From contig CAVPBZ010000018.1 of the NCBI GenBank assembly GCA_963702235.1, positions 744,001 to 808,000 on the forward strand: a stretch of DNA of 64,000 nt, given 5' to 3'. Source of the stretch: PALSA-505 sp963702235 (lineage in GTDB: Bacteria; Actinomycetota; Actinomycetes; Streptosporangiales; Streptosporangiaceae). Numbering within the stretch: the first letter of the stretch is position 1; each line of letters starts with the position of its first letter. The notes under the pieces are model-generated. The model was not told the origin of the DNA and did not search any database. It worked only from the letters and a program-made list of their open reading frames with translations. Below are positions 43,919-52,528 of this stretch, one piece after another. Made by a program: the position numbers and the translations under genes.

Positions 43919-44332
43919 TTACTTGCCGTAAGCAGCAGATGGTCCCGAACGGCCAGTCGCCGGACCCTTGAGCTGAGCCGGCGTCCGCGCGGCGCTGCCG
44001 GCCGGGCGGACGCCCGCTGCCTGGCCCTGGCCTGCCGCGGACTTGGCCGGGCGGGGCGACGAGGCGGTGGAATGCGGCACCGTCGCGTGGGCAGTCCCCA
44101 TCCTGGCCGCCTGACCGCGGAACGGGATGAGGGCGTAGACGAACACCGCCACGACCCCGACGACCACGAGCATGAGCAGCGAGGTCATCAGCCGCGAGCG
44201 CGCCGACCGGGTCGCGAGCGTCAGCCTGGGCAACCGGAACGAGGTCAGGCGGGCAGCCAGCACAGGATCGTCGTCGGCAAGCCGACGCTCGATCTCGGCG
44301 AGCATGCGCTGCTCGTCCATCGACAGCGCCAT
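43919..44332 (-). CDS. DUF3040 small membrane protein
   Basis: 137 residues. The N-terminal helix MALSMDEQRMLAEIERRLADDD is the DUF3040 signature, followed by one membrane segment (LLMLVVVGVVAVFVYALIPF) and a disordered Ala/Pro-rich tail. Family members in actinomycetes have no known role. ATG at 44332 with GGAGG 7 nt upstream. Divergent from the radical SAM gene. Confidence 0.88.
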   Translation of the reverse strand: MALSMDEQRMLAEIERRLADDDPVLAARLTSFRLPRLTLATRSARSRLMTSLLMLVVVGVVAVFVYALIPFRGQAARMGTAHATVPHSTASSPRPAKSAAGQGQAAGVRPAGSAARTPAQLKGPATGRSGPSAAYGK

Positions 44333-44493
44333 GGCGCCACCTCCGCCTTGCGGGTGGGTGGAATAACTCTCACTATCCCCCAACGCAAGATTTTTAGCCG
44401 CATCCCCGGCGGGTCAAATTTCCGCTCACTCGTGGTACGCCGTTTCCCGGGCAAAACACGCGGGCCCAGGCCCAGGCGTTATCGAACAGATAT

Positions 44494-44522
44494 TTGACGC
44501 GCTCGAACTGTCATTCTATACT
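44494..44522 (+). promoter_or_regulatory. Consensus-like sigma70 promoter, leaderless start
   Basis: TTGACG (44494-44499), 17 bp, then TATACT (44517-44522). Transcription should begin near 44529-44531, at the ATG itself, so the radical SAM mRNA is probably leaderless. No ribosome site is present. Confidence 0.75.
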
Positions 44523-44530
44523 TGCATAAC

Positions 44531-46735
44531 ATGCGCTGGGAAAGCTTGCAACTCTACGCCGACCAGCCCGACGACCCGGCGCACGCCGGGACCGCCCCGG
44601 CTGACGGCTCCGGGACCGCCTTGGCTGACGGCTCCGGCGGCGCGGCGCCCGTAGCGCCGGGCGGCAGGGCCCCGGCGCTGTTCGAGCGGGGCGCGGTCAC
44701 CCGATCCTTCGACACGCCGGGCTTCCAGGGCATGACCTTCTACGAGATCCAGGCCCGATCGGTCATCAACCGGGTGCCCGAGTCGTCGAGGATGTCGTTC
44801 CGCTGGACGATCAACCCCTACCGGGGATGCAGCCATGCGTGCGCCTATTGCCTATCGGGAGAGACACCGATCTTGATGGCCGACGGCCGGACGAAGCCGC
44901 TGGCCGAGGTGCGCGCCGGGGACGCGATCTACGGGACCGTCAGGGACGGCGACTACCGCCGCTACGTGATCACCAACGTGCTGGCGCACTGGCAGACGGT
45001 CAAGCCGGCCTACCGGGTCACGCTGGAGGACGGCACGAAGCTCGTCACGAGCGCGGACCACCGCTTCCTGACCGGCCGCGGCTGGAAGCACGTCACCGGC
45101 ACCGAGTGGGGCGGCCCGCTGCAGCGCCCGCACCTGACCCTGCAGAGCAAGCTGCTGGGCACCGGCGGCTTCGCCGAGCCGCTCAAGGAGACGGCCGACT
45201 ACCGGCGCGGCTACCTGTGCGGCATGATCCGCGGCGACGCGCACCTGTCCGGCGACAGCCCTGACCAGCCAGATAAGGCGTCAGGGCAACGTCACCAGTT
45301 CCGGCTCGCCCTAGTCGATCAGGAGGCGCTGGACAGAACGCGGGTGTATCTGGTGCAAGTCGGAGTTGAGGTGAAGGAGTTCTGCTTTGCCGAGGCCAGC
45401 GACCGGAGACGGTGCATGATGGCCATTCGTACGGGGAGGCGTGATCAGGTCCGGTTCATCCGGTGGCTGATCGAGTGGCCTCCTTCTCCGACCCAGGACT
45501 GGCGGAAGGGCTTCCTGGCCGGCATCTTCGACGCCGAGGGCAGCTGCAGCGGGGGCATCCTGCGCATCACCAACACCGACCAGGAGATCATCGGCTGGAC
45601 CGTCTCGTCGCTGCAGTCGCTGGGTTTCGACGTCGCGATCGACCAGACCTCGAAGCCGAACGGCTTGTGTCACGTCAGGTTCCGGGGCGGCCTGAAGGAG
45701 CGCCTCAGGTTCTTTCACAGCACCGACCCGGCGATCACGCGCAAGCGGAGCATCGCGGGGACCGCGCTCAAGAGCGACGCCACGCTGCGGGTCATGGCGA
45801 TCGAACCGCTGGGCCTTGAGCTCCCGATGTTCGACATCACCACGGGGACCGGTGACTTCATCTCCAACGGCGTGGTCAGCCACAACTGCTTCGCCCGGAA
45901 CACGCATACCTACCTCGATCTGGACGCGGGGCTGGACTTCAACTCCAAGATCGTGGTCAAGGTCAACGCGCCGGAGCTCGTCCGCAAAGAGCTGGCCGCC
46001 AGGAAGTGGCAGGGCGAGCACATCGCGATGGGCACGAACGTCAACTGCTACCAGCGGGCCGAGGGGCGCTACCGCCTGATGCCCGGCATCCTCGCCGCGC
46101 TCCGGGACGCGCGCAACCCGTTCTCGATCCTCACCAAGGGCACGCTGATCCTGCGCGACCTCGAGCTGCTGGAAGAGTCCGCCGAGGTCACCGACGTCGG
46201 GCTGAACGTCTCGGTCGGCTCTGTCGACAAGGAGCTTTGGCGATCTATCGAGCCGGGCACGCCCGCGCCGGACCGTCGGCTCGGGGTCTGCGCGACGTTC
46301 ACCGAGCACGGGCTGAGCTGCGGGGTGCTGATGGGCCCGGTGGTCCCGTTCCTGTCCGACTCCCCCGCGCAGCTGGAGGCGACGGTCAGGGAGATAGCGG
46401 CCGCCGGGGCCACGCACGTCAGCCCGATCGTGCTGCACCTGCGGCCCGGGGCGAGAGAGTGGTTCTACGGCTGGCTCGGTGAGCATCACCCGGACCTGGT
46501 GCCGCGCTACCGCACCCTGTACCGGTCCGGGGCCTACGCGCCGCGCAGCTACCAGCAGCAGATCGCCGAGCAGGTCACCGGCTTCGCCCGCAAGCACGGG
46601 GTCGGCCGGGCGAGCCCGGCCCGGGCCCGGTCGGCAGGCCGCGCCCGGGGACCGGGCCGGGCCGCGGAAACCGCCCCGGCCGCCGTCGCCGGGCCCGGCC
46701 CCACCGAGACCGACGTCCAGCTCACCCTGATGTAA
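44531..46735 (+). CDS. Rv2578c-family radical SAM protein containing an intein
   Basis: 734 residues before splicing. The mature part would be about 388 residues: NPYRGCSHACAY joined to CFARNTHTYLDLD. The CxxxCxxC 4Fe-4S motif (Cys100, Cys104) lacks its third Cys unless the intein is removed; the third is the first residue after it (Cys453). The downstream SAM barrel has NVSVGSVDKELWRSIEPGTP and GLSCGVLMGPVVPFLSD. A Pro/Arg/Ala tail ends TDVQLTLM. The reaction is unknown. ATG at 44531 is fixed by the leaderless promoter. Monocistronic. Confidence 0.93.
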   Translation: MRWESLQLYADQPDDPAHAGTAPADGSGTALADGSGGAAPVAPGGRAPALFERGAVTRSFDTPGFQGMTFYEIQARSVINRVPESSRMSFRWTINPYRGCSHACAYCLSGETPILMADGRTKPLAEVRAGDAIYGTVRDGDYRRYVITNVLAHWQTVKPAYRVTLEDGTKLVTSADHRFLTGRGWKHVTGTEWGGPLQRPHLTLQSKLLGTGGFAEPLKETADYRRGYLCGMIRGDAHLSGDSPDQPDKASGQRHQFRLALVDQEALDRTRVYLVQVGVEVKEFCFAEASDRRRCMMAIRTGRRDQVRFIRWLIEWPPSPTQDWRKGFLAGIFDAEGSCSGGILRITNTDQEIIGWTVSSLQSLGFDVAIDQTSKPNGLCHVRFRGGLKERLRFFHSTDPAITRKRSIAGTALKSDATLRVMAIEPLGLELPMFDITTGTGDFISNGVVSHNCFARNTHTYLDLDAGLDFNSKIVVKVNAPELVRKELAARKWQGEHIAMGTNVNCYQRAEGRYRLMPGILAALRDARNPFSILTKGTLILRDLELLEESAEVTDVGLNVSVGSVDKELWRSIEPGTPAPDRRLGVCATFTEHGLSCGVLMGPVVPFLSDSPAQLEATVREIAAAGATHVSPIVLHLRPGAREWFYGWLGEHHPDLVPRYRTLYRSGAYAPRSYQQQIAEQVTGFARKHGVGRASPARARSAGRARGPGRAAETAPAAVAGPGPTETDVQLTLM
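44849..45886 (+). mobile_element. Intein with LAGLIDADG homing endonuclease inside the radical SAM gene
   Basis: 346 residues, Cys107 to Asn452. Splicing blocks: CLSGETPILMADG (A), LVTSADHRFLTGRG (B), and FDITTGTGDFISNGVVSHN (F and G, ending HN before Cys). The endonuclease has two LAGLIDADG-like helices, YLCGMIRGDAHL and FLAGIFDAEGSC, each with an acidic residue, so it may be active. The part around 45250-45460 is less GC-rich and uses unusual codons, consistent with a mobile origin. Confidence 0.92.
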
Positions 46736-46870
46736 CAGACGTCCGTGACAGCGAAGCAAAAGGGCTGTCCTGGCAGCTGGCAGGCCTAACGGTTCGCCAT
46801 CACGCCTGGCGCCCGGCAGCAGGAGCGATCTGGCCACCAGGCGGCCGCGACCGCCGTGGGCGCGATGCTG

Positions 46871-47269
46871 TCAGCTGGTGACCGGCAGTCCTGCCGCCGC
46901 CCAGGCGCGGAACCCGCCGGCCAGGTCGGTGGCGCGGGCCAGGCCGAGATCCTGGAGGGACGCGGCGGCCAGGCTCGACGTGTAGCCCTCCGAGCACATG
47001 ACGATCACCCGGAGGTGGTAGCTGCCTGCCAGCGGGAGCCGGCTGGCCGACGCCGGATCGAACCGCCACTCCAGGACGTTCCGCTCCACCACCAGCGCGC
47101 CGGGCACCTCTCCCTCGGCGGCCCGCTGAGCCTGCGGCCGGATGTCGACGAGCAGCGCGCCGGCGCGGATCTCCGCGTCGGCCTGCTGCGGATCCAGCCG
47201 CCGCAGCCTGCCCCGTGCCTCGGCCAGCACCTGGTCGATGCCGCGGCGGCCGGTGACAGCCGTCGTCAC
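46871..47269 (-). CDS. Rhodanese-like sulfurtransferase
   Basis: 132 residues. A single rhodanese domain with GALLVDIRPQAQRAAEGEVPGALVVERNVLEWRFDP and the active-site loop VIVMCSEGYTSSLAA (catalytic Cys). Transfers sulfane sulfur. The GTG start overlaps the stop of the cysteine dioxygenase gene (GTGA), so the two are co-translated. Together they suggest a pathway from cysteine to sulfite, or protection against excess cysteine. Confidence 0.9.
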   Translation of the reverse strand: MTTAVTGRRGIDQVLAEARGRLRRLDPQQADAEIRAGALLVDIRPQAQRAAEGEVPGALVVERNVLEWRFDPASASRLPLAGSYHLRVIVMCSEGYTSSLAAASLQDLGLARATDLAGGFRAWAAAGLPVTS

Positions 47270-47775
47270 GCGGTCACCTCAGCGGGCTCGGTGCTGACGT
47301 AGCGCAGGCCGCCCGGAGTCAGCTCGTACCGCCGCATCTCCGGCAGCGGCGGCGAGTAAGCGTGCACGCTGACCGCGGGCCCGGCTGAGTTGTTCACCAC
47401 GTGATGCACGAACCGTGCCCCGAACGACCGGACCTGGCCGGTGCCGACCGTGCGCACGGCCACCTCGCGGCGGCCCCGGACCGTCTGCTCCTGCAGTTCG
47501 CCGGCCGCGACGGCGAACGCGCCGCCCGATCCGCCGTGATCGTGAAAGCCCGTGCCCTGCCCCGGCTGCCAGCTCAACAGCCACACCTCGTACTCACTGG
47601 TCAGCTCCATCCGGTGGTACCAGCGCCGCGCCGGATCATAACGCACCAGATCACGCCAGCACTCGGCCCGCGCCGCGGTGCCCGCCACGATCCGGCTGAG
47701 CTCGTCCCGGCTCAGCCTGGCCGGCGATCGTGTCCCTGTCCCCGGTACCGCCAGGCTGTCGCTGATCATTGTCAT
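47266..47775 (-). CDS. Cysteine dioxygenase (type I, cupin)
   Basis: 169 residues. Cupin metal ligands are seen in GTGFHDHGGSGGAF and FVHHVVNN, giving three histidines for the ferrous iron. Oxidises L-cysteine to cysteine sulfinate. ATG at 47775 (or 47769). Followed at once by rhodanese. The palindrome at 47822-47837 lies 46 bp upstream. Confidence 0.87.
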   Translation of the reverse strand: MTMISDSLAVPGTGTRSPARLSRDELSRIVAGTAARAECWRDLVRYDPARRWYHRMELTSEYEVWLLSWQPGQGTGFHDHGGSGGAFAVAAGELQEQTVRGRREVAVRTVGTGQVRSFGARFVHHVVNNSAGPAVSVHAYSPPLPEMRRYELTPGGLRYVSTEPAEVTA

Positions 47776-47821
47776 CGGCTCTTCTCCGCTCTCTTACGCG
47801 GGACTCCTGCTAATTCTCGTG

Positions 47822-47837
47822 TAATTCGATCGTATTA
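47822..47837. promoter_or_regulatory. AT-rich palindrome upstream of cysteine dioxygenase
   Basis: TAATTCGATCGTATTA, a 16-bp palindrome correct at 14 positions, in an AT-rich segment between the cysteine dioxygenase and isochorismate synthase genes. A candidate operator for a sulfur- or cysteine-sensing regulator; the protein is not known. Confidence 0.45.
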
Positions 47838-48015
47838 ATCTGTAATACCGCTCAGGACACTACCACGCGACCGGCCGCGCGGACTGACATCTGATCGTGA
47901 CCGCAGCGTGTCCTGCGCGTGGCGGGCCCGGGGCCGGACCCGGGGCGGCCGGAGAACCGGGCAGCAGCCGGGTCCGGGAATTGGCACTCCTGCCCCGAAC
48001 GTAAAGTTGGGAGGC

Positions 48016-49362
48016 GTGAAGGCCGACCTACACGAAGGCGCAGCGACCGACCGGCTCGTGGTCCGCACGACCGCCATCGAGGATCCGGGCGACCTGATCA
48101 GCCGGCTGCCGCATCCCGGCGCGGTGGCCTGGGTCCGGCGCGGCGAGGGCCTGGTCGGCTGGGGCGAGGCGGCCCGGGTCACGCTGCCGGCGGGCGAGGA
48201 CAGGTTCACCGTCGCCGAGAAGTGGTTCCGCTCGGTGCTCGACAGCGCGGCCACCGACGACCAGGTCGATGTGCCCGGATCGGGGCCGGTGGCGTTCGGC
48301 AGCTTCACCTTCGATCCTGCTTCCGACGGATCGGTGCTGGTGCTGCCCCGCGCCGTGCTCGGCCGCAGGAACGGCCAGTCCTGGCTGACCACCATCGGCG
48401 CGGCCGGTGACCTGGCGGCGTCTGCGCCGGTGACCACGCCAGGGACGATCCGCTGGCACGACGGCAGCCTGACCGCACCGCAGTGGGAGCACGCCGTCGC
48501 CGCCGCGGTCGCCAGCATCAAGGCAGGCCGGCTGCGCAAGGCAGTGCTGTCCCGGGACCTGTACGCCACCGCTTCGCAGGACCTGGACGTGCGCGCGCTG
48601 CTGCACCGGCTGGCCGCCCGTTACCCGGACTGCTACACGTTCGCCTGCGGCGGCATGGTGGGCGCCACCCCCGAGCTGCTCATCCGCCGGGAAGCAGCCG
48701 AGATCAGCGCGCTCGTGCTGGCGGGCACGACTCCCCGGGGCAGCGACGCCGCCGAGGACGAGGCCCTCGGCGCCGCCCTGCTGGCCTCGGCCAAGAACAC
48801 CGAAGAGCACGCGTACGCCGCCACCGGCGTGCGCGAGGTGCTCGCGCCGCTCTGCGAGCAGCTGGCCGTGGACTCCAGGCCGTTCCTGCTGCGGCTGGCG
48901 AACGTGCAGCACCTGGCCACCGCGGTGACCGGCAGGCTCGCCGGTGCGGCCCAGCCGCACCCCGGGAGGGCCGGCGCGGCCGGGCACCAGGCCAGGCACC
49001 AGGCCGGGCATCAGGCCGGGGCGGCGAACGGCGCCGGGCCTGCCCTGTCCGCGCTGGCCATCGCCGCGGCCCTGCATCCGACCGCGGCCGTCTGCGGCAC
49101 GCCGACCGACGCCGCGATGGAACTCATCCGCGAGCTCGAGGGCATGGACCGGGGCCGCTACGCGGGCCCGGTGGGCTGGCTGGACTCGCGCGGCAACGGC
49201 GAGTGGGGCATCGCCCTGCGCTGCGCCGAGGTGGACGGCCGCCGCGCGCGGCTCTTCGCCGGCGGCGGGATCGTGGCGGGCTCGGACCCGGCAGCGGAAC
49301 TTGCCGAGGCCCAGGCCAAGTTCCGGCCGATGCAGGACGCACTGGAAGGCCGTGACTGCTAG
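48016..49362 (+). CDS. menF: Isochorismate synthase
   Basis: About 448 residues, chorismate-binding fold. The motifs are RKAVLSRDLYATA (substrate loop), GGMVGATPELLIRR, LVLAGTTPRGSDAAED, LLASAKNTEEHAYAA, LHPTAAVCGTPTDAA and YAGPVGWLDSRGNGEWGIALR. It converts chorismate to isochorismate, the first menaquinone step, feeding MenD encoded nearby. It could alternatively serve siderophore or salicylate synthesis, but the men genes favour menaquinone. A low-complexity His/Ala insertion (QARHQAGHQAG) is unusual. GTG at 48016; TAAAGT at 48002-48007 suggests a leaderless mRNA. Confidence 0.88.
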   Translation: MKADLHEGAATDRLVVRTTAIEDPGDLISRLPHPGAVAWVRRGEGLVGWGEAARVTLPAGEDRFTVAEKWFRSVLDSAATDDQVDVPGSGPVAFGSFTFDPASDGSVLVLPRAVLGRRNGQSWLTTIGAAGDLAASAPVTTPGTIRWHDGSLTAPQWEHAVAAAVASIKAGRLRKAVLSRDLYATASQDLDVRALLHRLAARYPDCYTFACGGMVGATPELLIRREAAEISALVLAGTTPRGSDAAEDEALGAALLASAKNTEEHAYAATGVREVLAPLCEQLAVDSRPFLLRLANVQHLATAVTGRLAGAAQPHPGRAGAAGHQARHQAGHQAGAANGAGPALSALAIAAALHPTAAVCGTPTDAAMELIRELEGMDRGRYAGPVGWLDSRGNGEWGIALRCAEVDGRRARLFAGGGIVAGSDPAAELAEAQAKFRPMQDALEGRDC

Positions 49363-49522
49363 CCTCCGCTTTGCCCAGCTTTTGTCACAGCGCGGTTGCG
49401 TTTGGATAACCCCTTTCACTAGTTGCTACCGGGCGACCAGGCAACGTGCTCAGGTGGGAGAAGCCTCGAGGGGATCTACAGCTATGCCCGCGCTGCGCGC
49501 CGGGCTCGAAGGAGCATCCTCA

Positions 49523-51328
49523 ATGAAACCCGTACCAAGGCGTTACGCCGCGCTTGCCATCGCGGCACTGGCCGCGGGCACGATCACAGCGTGCGGCGGC
49601 TCTTCCGGCGGTGGCACAACCTCCTCCTCCGGCGGCGCGCCCGTCAGCGGCGGCACCCTGAAGTTCGTGTCGGCCGGTGACTTCGATCACATGGACACCC
49701 TGTCGGCGTACTACGTGCCGTCCTTCCAGCTGGAAGGGGCATGGACCCGGCAGCTGGTCAGCTACTACCCGTCGAACAACTTCACCCGGGCGATCACGAT
49801 CGCGCCCGACGTGGCCAGCACGGTCCCGACCACCTCGAACGGCGGCATCACCAACAGCGGCAAGACCTATACCTTCCACATCCGCCCGGGCGTGATGTGG
49901 AACACCTCGCCGGCCCGCCAGGTCACCTCGACGGACTTCCTGCGCGAGTTCAAGGCCATGTGCAACCCGGTGCTCGGCGTGGGCAACTCGCTCTACTACG
50001 TACCCGTGATCGCGGGCATGTCGAGCTACTGCACGAAGTACGCGGCGGCCTTCAAGAACTCCAAGTCGCCGACGGCCGCTGCGATGGCCAGCTTCCAGAA
50101 CGCGAACTCGATCTCCGGTATCAGCACGCCGAACTCGACGACGATCAGCTTCACGCTGACCCAGTCGGCCAACGACTTCCTGAACATCCTGGCCATGCCG
50201 TTCGCCTCCGCCCGGCCGGTCGAGTACGACAGCTACCTGCCCGACAGCGCCCAGTTCCGGGCGCACACGCTGTCTGACGGCCCGTACGCGATCACCTCGT
50301 ACACCGCGGGCAAGAAGATCGTGCTGAGCAGGAACCCGGCGTGGAAGCAGGCGACGGACCCGCTGCGGCACGACTACGTCAGCCAAATCCAGGTCACCGA
50401 GGGGACTGCCTCGAACCAGACCGCGCTGGCCGACGTCGAGGCCGGGTCCGCCGACCTCATGTGGGACCTGCCGGTACCCACGGCCTCGATCCCCCAGCTG
50501 GAGGCCAGCAAGAACCCGGGGCTGCACATCTTCACCAACTCCGGCAGCGAGAACCCGTTCCTGGTCTTCAACTTCCAGAGCCCGGACGCCAACCACGCCA
50601 TGTCCAAGCTCAAGGTGCGGCAGGCGATCGAGTACGCGATCAACAAGGTGGCCATCGCGAAGATCTACGGCGGCACCAAGCTGAACCCGATACTCAACGG
50701 CGCCATCGCACCGGGCAACGTCGGCTACACGAACTACAACTACTACCCGAGCCCGAACAGCGAAGGTGACGCGGCGAAGTGCAAGTCACTCCTCGCGCAG
50801 GCCGGCTACCCGAACGGCTTCACCATCACCGACGCCTACCGCAACGCCGGCAACCACCCGGCCGTGTTCACCTCGGTGCAGTCGGACCTCAAGGCCTGCG
50901 GCATCACGGTCAAGGGCAGCCCGCAGCAGCAGGGACCGTACTACGCCTTCATCGAGAACGCGCCCAACAGCGCCAAGGCGAACCAGTGGGACATCACCGA
51001 GCCGGGCTGGGTGCCGGACTGGGCAGGCAACAACGGGCGGTCCAACGTGGTGCCGCTGTTCCAGACCAACTGCGTCAACCCGACCACCAACGAGGGGTGC
51101 TACAGCAACCCCACGACCGACAGCCTCATCAAGCAGGCCCTGTCCGCGCCCAACGAGGCGGCCGCCGCGCCGCTGTGGGCCAAGGCGGGCCAGCAAGTGA
51201 TGAAGGACGCCGCTATCGTGCCCTTCACCACCCAGGACGTGGTGCTGTTCGCCGGCACGCACGTGCACAACCTGATCTACAACCCGCTGGCTGAGCAGTA
51301 CAACGTCACCCAGCTCTGGGTGCACTAG
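49523..51328 (+). CDS. Family-5 extracellular solute-binding lipoprotein (second system)
   Basis: 601 residues. Lipobox TITAC after the signal peptide MKPVPRRYAALAIAALAAG. SBP_bac_5 motifs include YTFHIRPGVMWNT, LKVRQAIEYAIN and GYPNGFTITDAYRNAG. It binds a peptide or other small ligand outside the membrane. ATG at 49523 with GAAGGAG 8 nt upstream. First gene of a five-gene importer operon. The 160-bp space behind menF holds a half-match to the ROK box, which I do not accept. Confidence 0.9.
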   Translation: MKPVPRRYAALAIAALAAGTITACGGSSGGGTTSSSGGAPVSGGTLKFVSAGDFDHMDTLSAYYVPSFQLEGAWTRQLVSYYPSNNFTRAITIAPDVASTVPTTSNGGITNSGKTYTFHIRPGVMWNTSPARQVTSTDFLREFKAMCNPVLGVGNSLYYVPVIAGMSSYCTKYAAAFKNSKSPTAAAMASFQNANSISGISTPNSTTISFTLTQSANDFLNILAMPFASARPVEYDSYLPDSAQFRAHTLSDGPYAITSYTAGKKIVLSRNPAWKQATDPLRHDYVSQIQVTEGTASNQTALADVEAGSADLMWDLPVPTASIPQLEASKNPGLHIFTNSGSENPFLVFNFQSPDANHAMSKLKVRQAIEYAINKVAIAKIYGGTKLNPILNGAIAPGNVGYTNYNYYPSPNSEGDAAKCKSLLAQAGYPNGFTITDAYRNAGNHPAVFTSVQSDLKACGITVKGSPQQQGPYYAFIENAPNSAKANQWDITEPGWVPDWAGNNGRSNVVPLFQTNCVNPTTNEGCYSNPTTDSLIKQALSAPNEAAAAPLWAKAGQQVMKDAAIVPFTTQDVVLFAGTHVHNLIYNPLAEQYNVTQLWVH

Positions 51329-51340
51329 TCCCAGGTCCTC

Positions 51341-51383
51341 GCCATCCGGTAGAACGGGCATCGTGCCCGTTCTACCGGATGGC
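51341..51383 (+). promoter_or_regulatory. Perfect 20-bp stem-loop after the binding-protein gene
   Basis: GCCATCCGGTAGAACGGGCA pairs exactly with the downstream arm around a TCG loop, 12 bp after the SBP stop and 50 bp before the first ATPase. No T-tract follows. It probably limits transcription or protects the SBP mRNA. Confidence 0.8.
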
Positions 51384-51433
51384 CGTGCCTACAGGACTGT
51401 GCGTGCAGGGTCGTGGCGTAAGGGAGTGTTGGT

Positions 51434-52528
51434 GTGAGCCTGCTTGAGGTGCGGGATTTGCGGGTGAGTTTCCCGACTGCTGATGGTGTCGTGCGAGCGG
51501 TGCGGGGGGTCTCGTTTGATGTCAACGCGGGCCGCACGATCGGGATCGTCGGGGAGTCGGGGTCGGGTAAGACCGTTCTGACCCAGACGCTGCTGGGGCT
51601 GACGCCAGGGGGGGAGGTCTCGGGGCAGGCGGTGTTTGACGGAACCGATCTGATCGGGCTGTCGGACGAGCAGATACGCCGGGTGCGGGGGGCGCAGATC
51701 GCGGTGATCTTCCAGGATCCGCTGACCAGCTTGCATCCGCTGTACAAGGTGGGCTGGCAGATCGCGGAGATGATCCGGGCGCACGACAAGTCGGTGCCGA
51801 AGAAGGCCGCCGCCGAGCAGGCGGTGGAACTGCTCGCCCGGGTGGGGATCCCGCAGCCGCGGCAGCGGGCCCGCGATTACCCGCACCAGTTCTCCGGCGG
51901 GATGCGGCAGCGGGCGATGATCGCGATGGCGTTGTCGCTGTCCCCCAAGATGATCATCGCTGACGAGCCGACGACGGCGCTGGACGCCACCGTGCAGGCG
52001 CAGATCCTGGACCTGCTGCTGCGGCTGCAGCAAGACTCAGGCACCGCGCTGATCATGATCACCCATGACCTGGGCGTGGTCGCCGACATCGCCGATGACG
52101 TGCTGGTGATGTACGCCGGCCGGGCCGCGGAGGTGGCCAGCAAGCGGGACATCTTCTACCGGCCGCATCACCCCTACACCAAGGGCCTGCTGGAGTCGAT
52201 CCCGAACAGCTCCGCCAATGCCGGGCGGCTGCGGCCGATCACCGGTCAGCCGCCCAGCCTGATCAACCTGCCCTCGGGCTGCGCGTTCCACCCCCGCTGC
52301 GCCTACGTGATGGACAAGTGCCTGACCGACGAGCCGGTCCTGACCCCGGTCGCCGAAGACGGCTTCCACCGGTCCGCCTGCTGGCTGCCGGTCACCGCCG
52401 CCGGGCTATCCGCCGAAGCCGAAGCAGAACGCCGGCGCACCGTCGGCGAAGGCCGCCACGAAGCCGCAGCCAAGATAGCCGAGGCCATCGCCGAAAGCCC
52501 CGAGGCCGAAGGAAGCGTGATCGCATGA
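51434..52528 (+). CDS. DppD-type ABC transporter ATPase (second system)
   Basis: 364 residues. Walker A GESGSGKT, signature FSGGMRQRAMIAMALSL, Walker B MIIADEPTTALD, and the C-terminal CAFHPRCAYVMDKC cysteine cluster. GTG at 51434. Its stop overlaps the next ATG (ATGA). Confidence 0.92.
   Translation: MSLLEVRDLRVSFPTADGVVRAVRGVSFDVNAGRTIGIVGESGSGKTVLTQTLLGLTPGGEVSGQAVFDGTDLIGLSDEQIRRVRGAQIAVIFQDPLTSLHPLYKVGWQIAEMIRAHDKSVPKKAAAEQAVELLARVGIPQPRQRARDYPHQFSGGMRQRAMIAMALSLSPKMIIADEPTTALDATVQAQILDLLLRLQQDSGTALIMITHDLGVVADIADDVLVMYAGRAAEVASKRDIFYRPHHPYTKGLLESIPNSSANAGRLRPITGQPPSLINLPSGCAFHPRCAYVMDKCLTDEPVLTPVAEDGFHRSACWLPVTAAGLSAEAEAERRRTVGEGRHEAAAKIAEAIAESPEAEGSVIA

Noticed and set aside
49399..49420. 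Half-match GTTTGGATA to the ROK box upstream of the second SBP gene
   Set aside because: The right half does not match at the correct spacing, so the second importer is not placed in the ROK regulon.
49418..49427. CACTAGTTGC similar to one arm of the palindrome at 19138-19163
   Set aside because: No second arm is nearby; a single 9-bp match is not enough.
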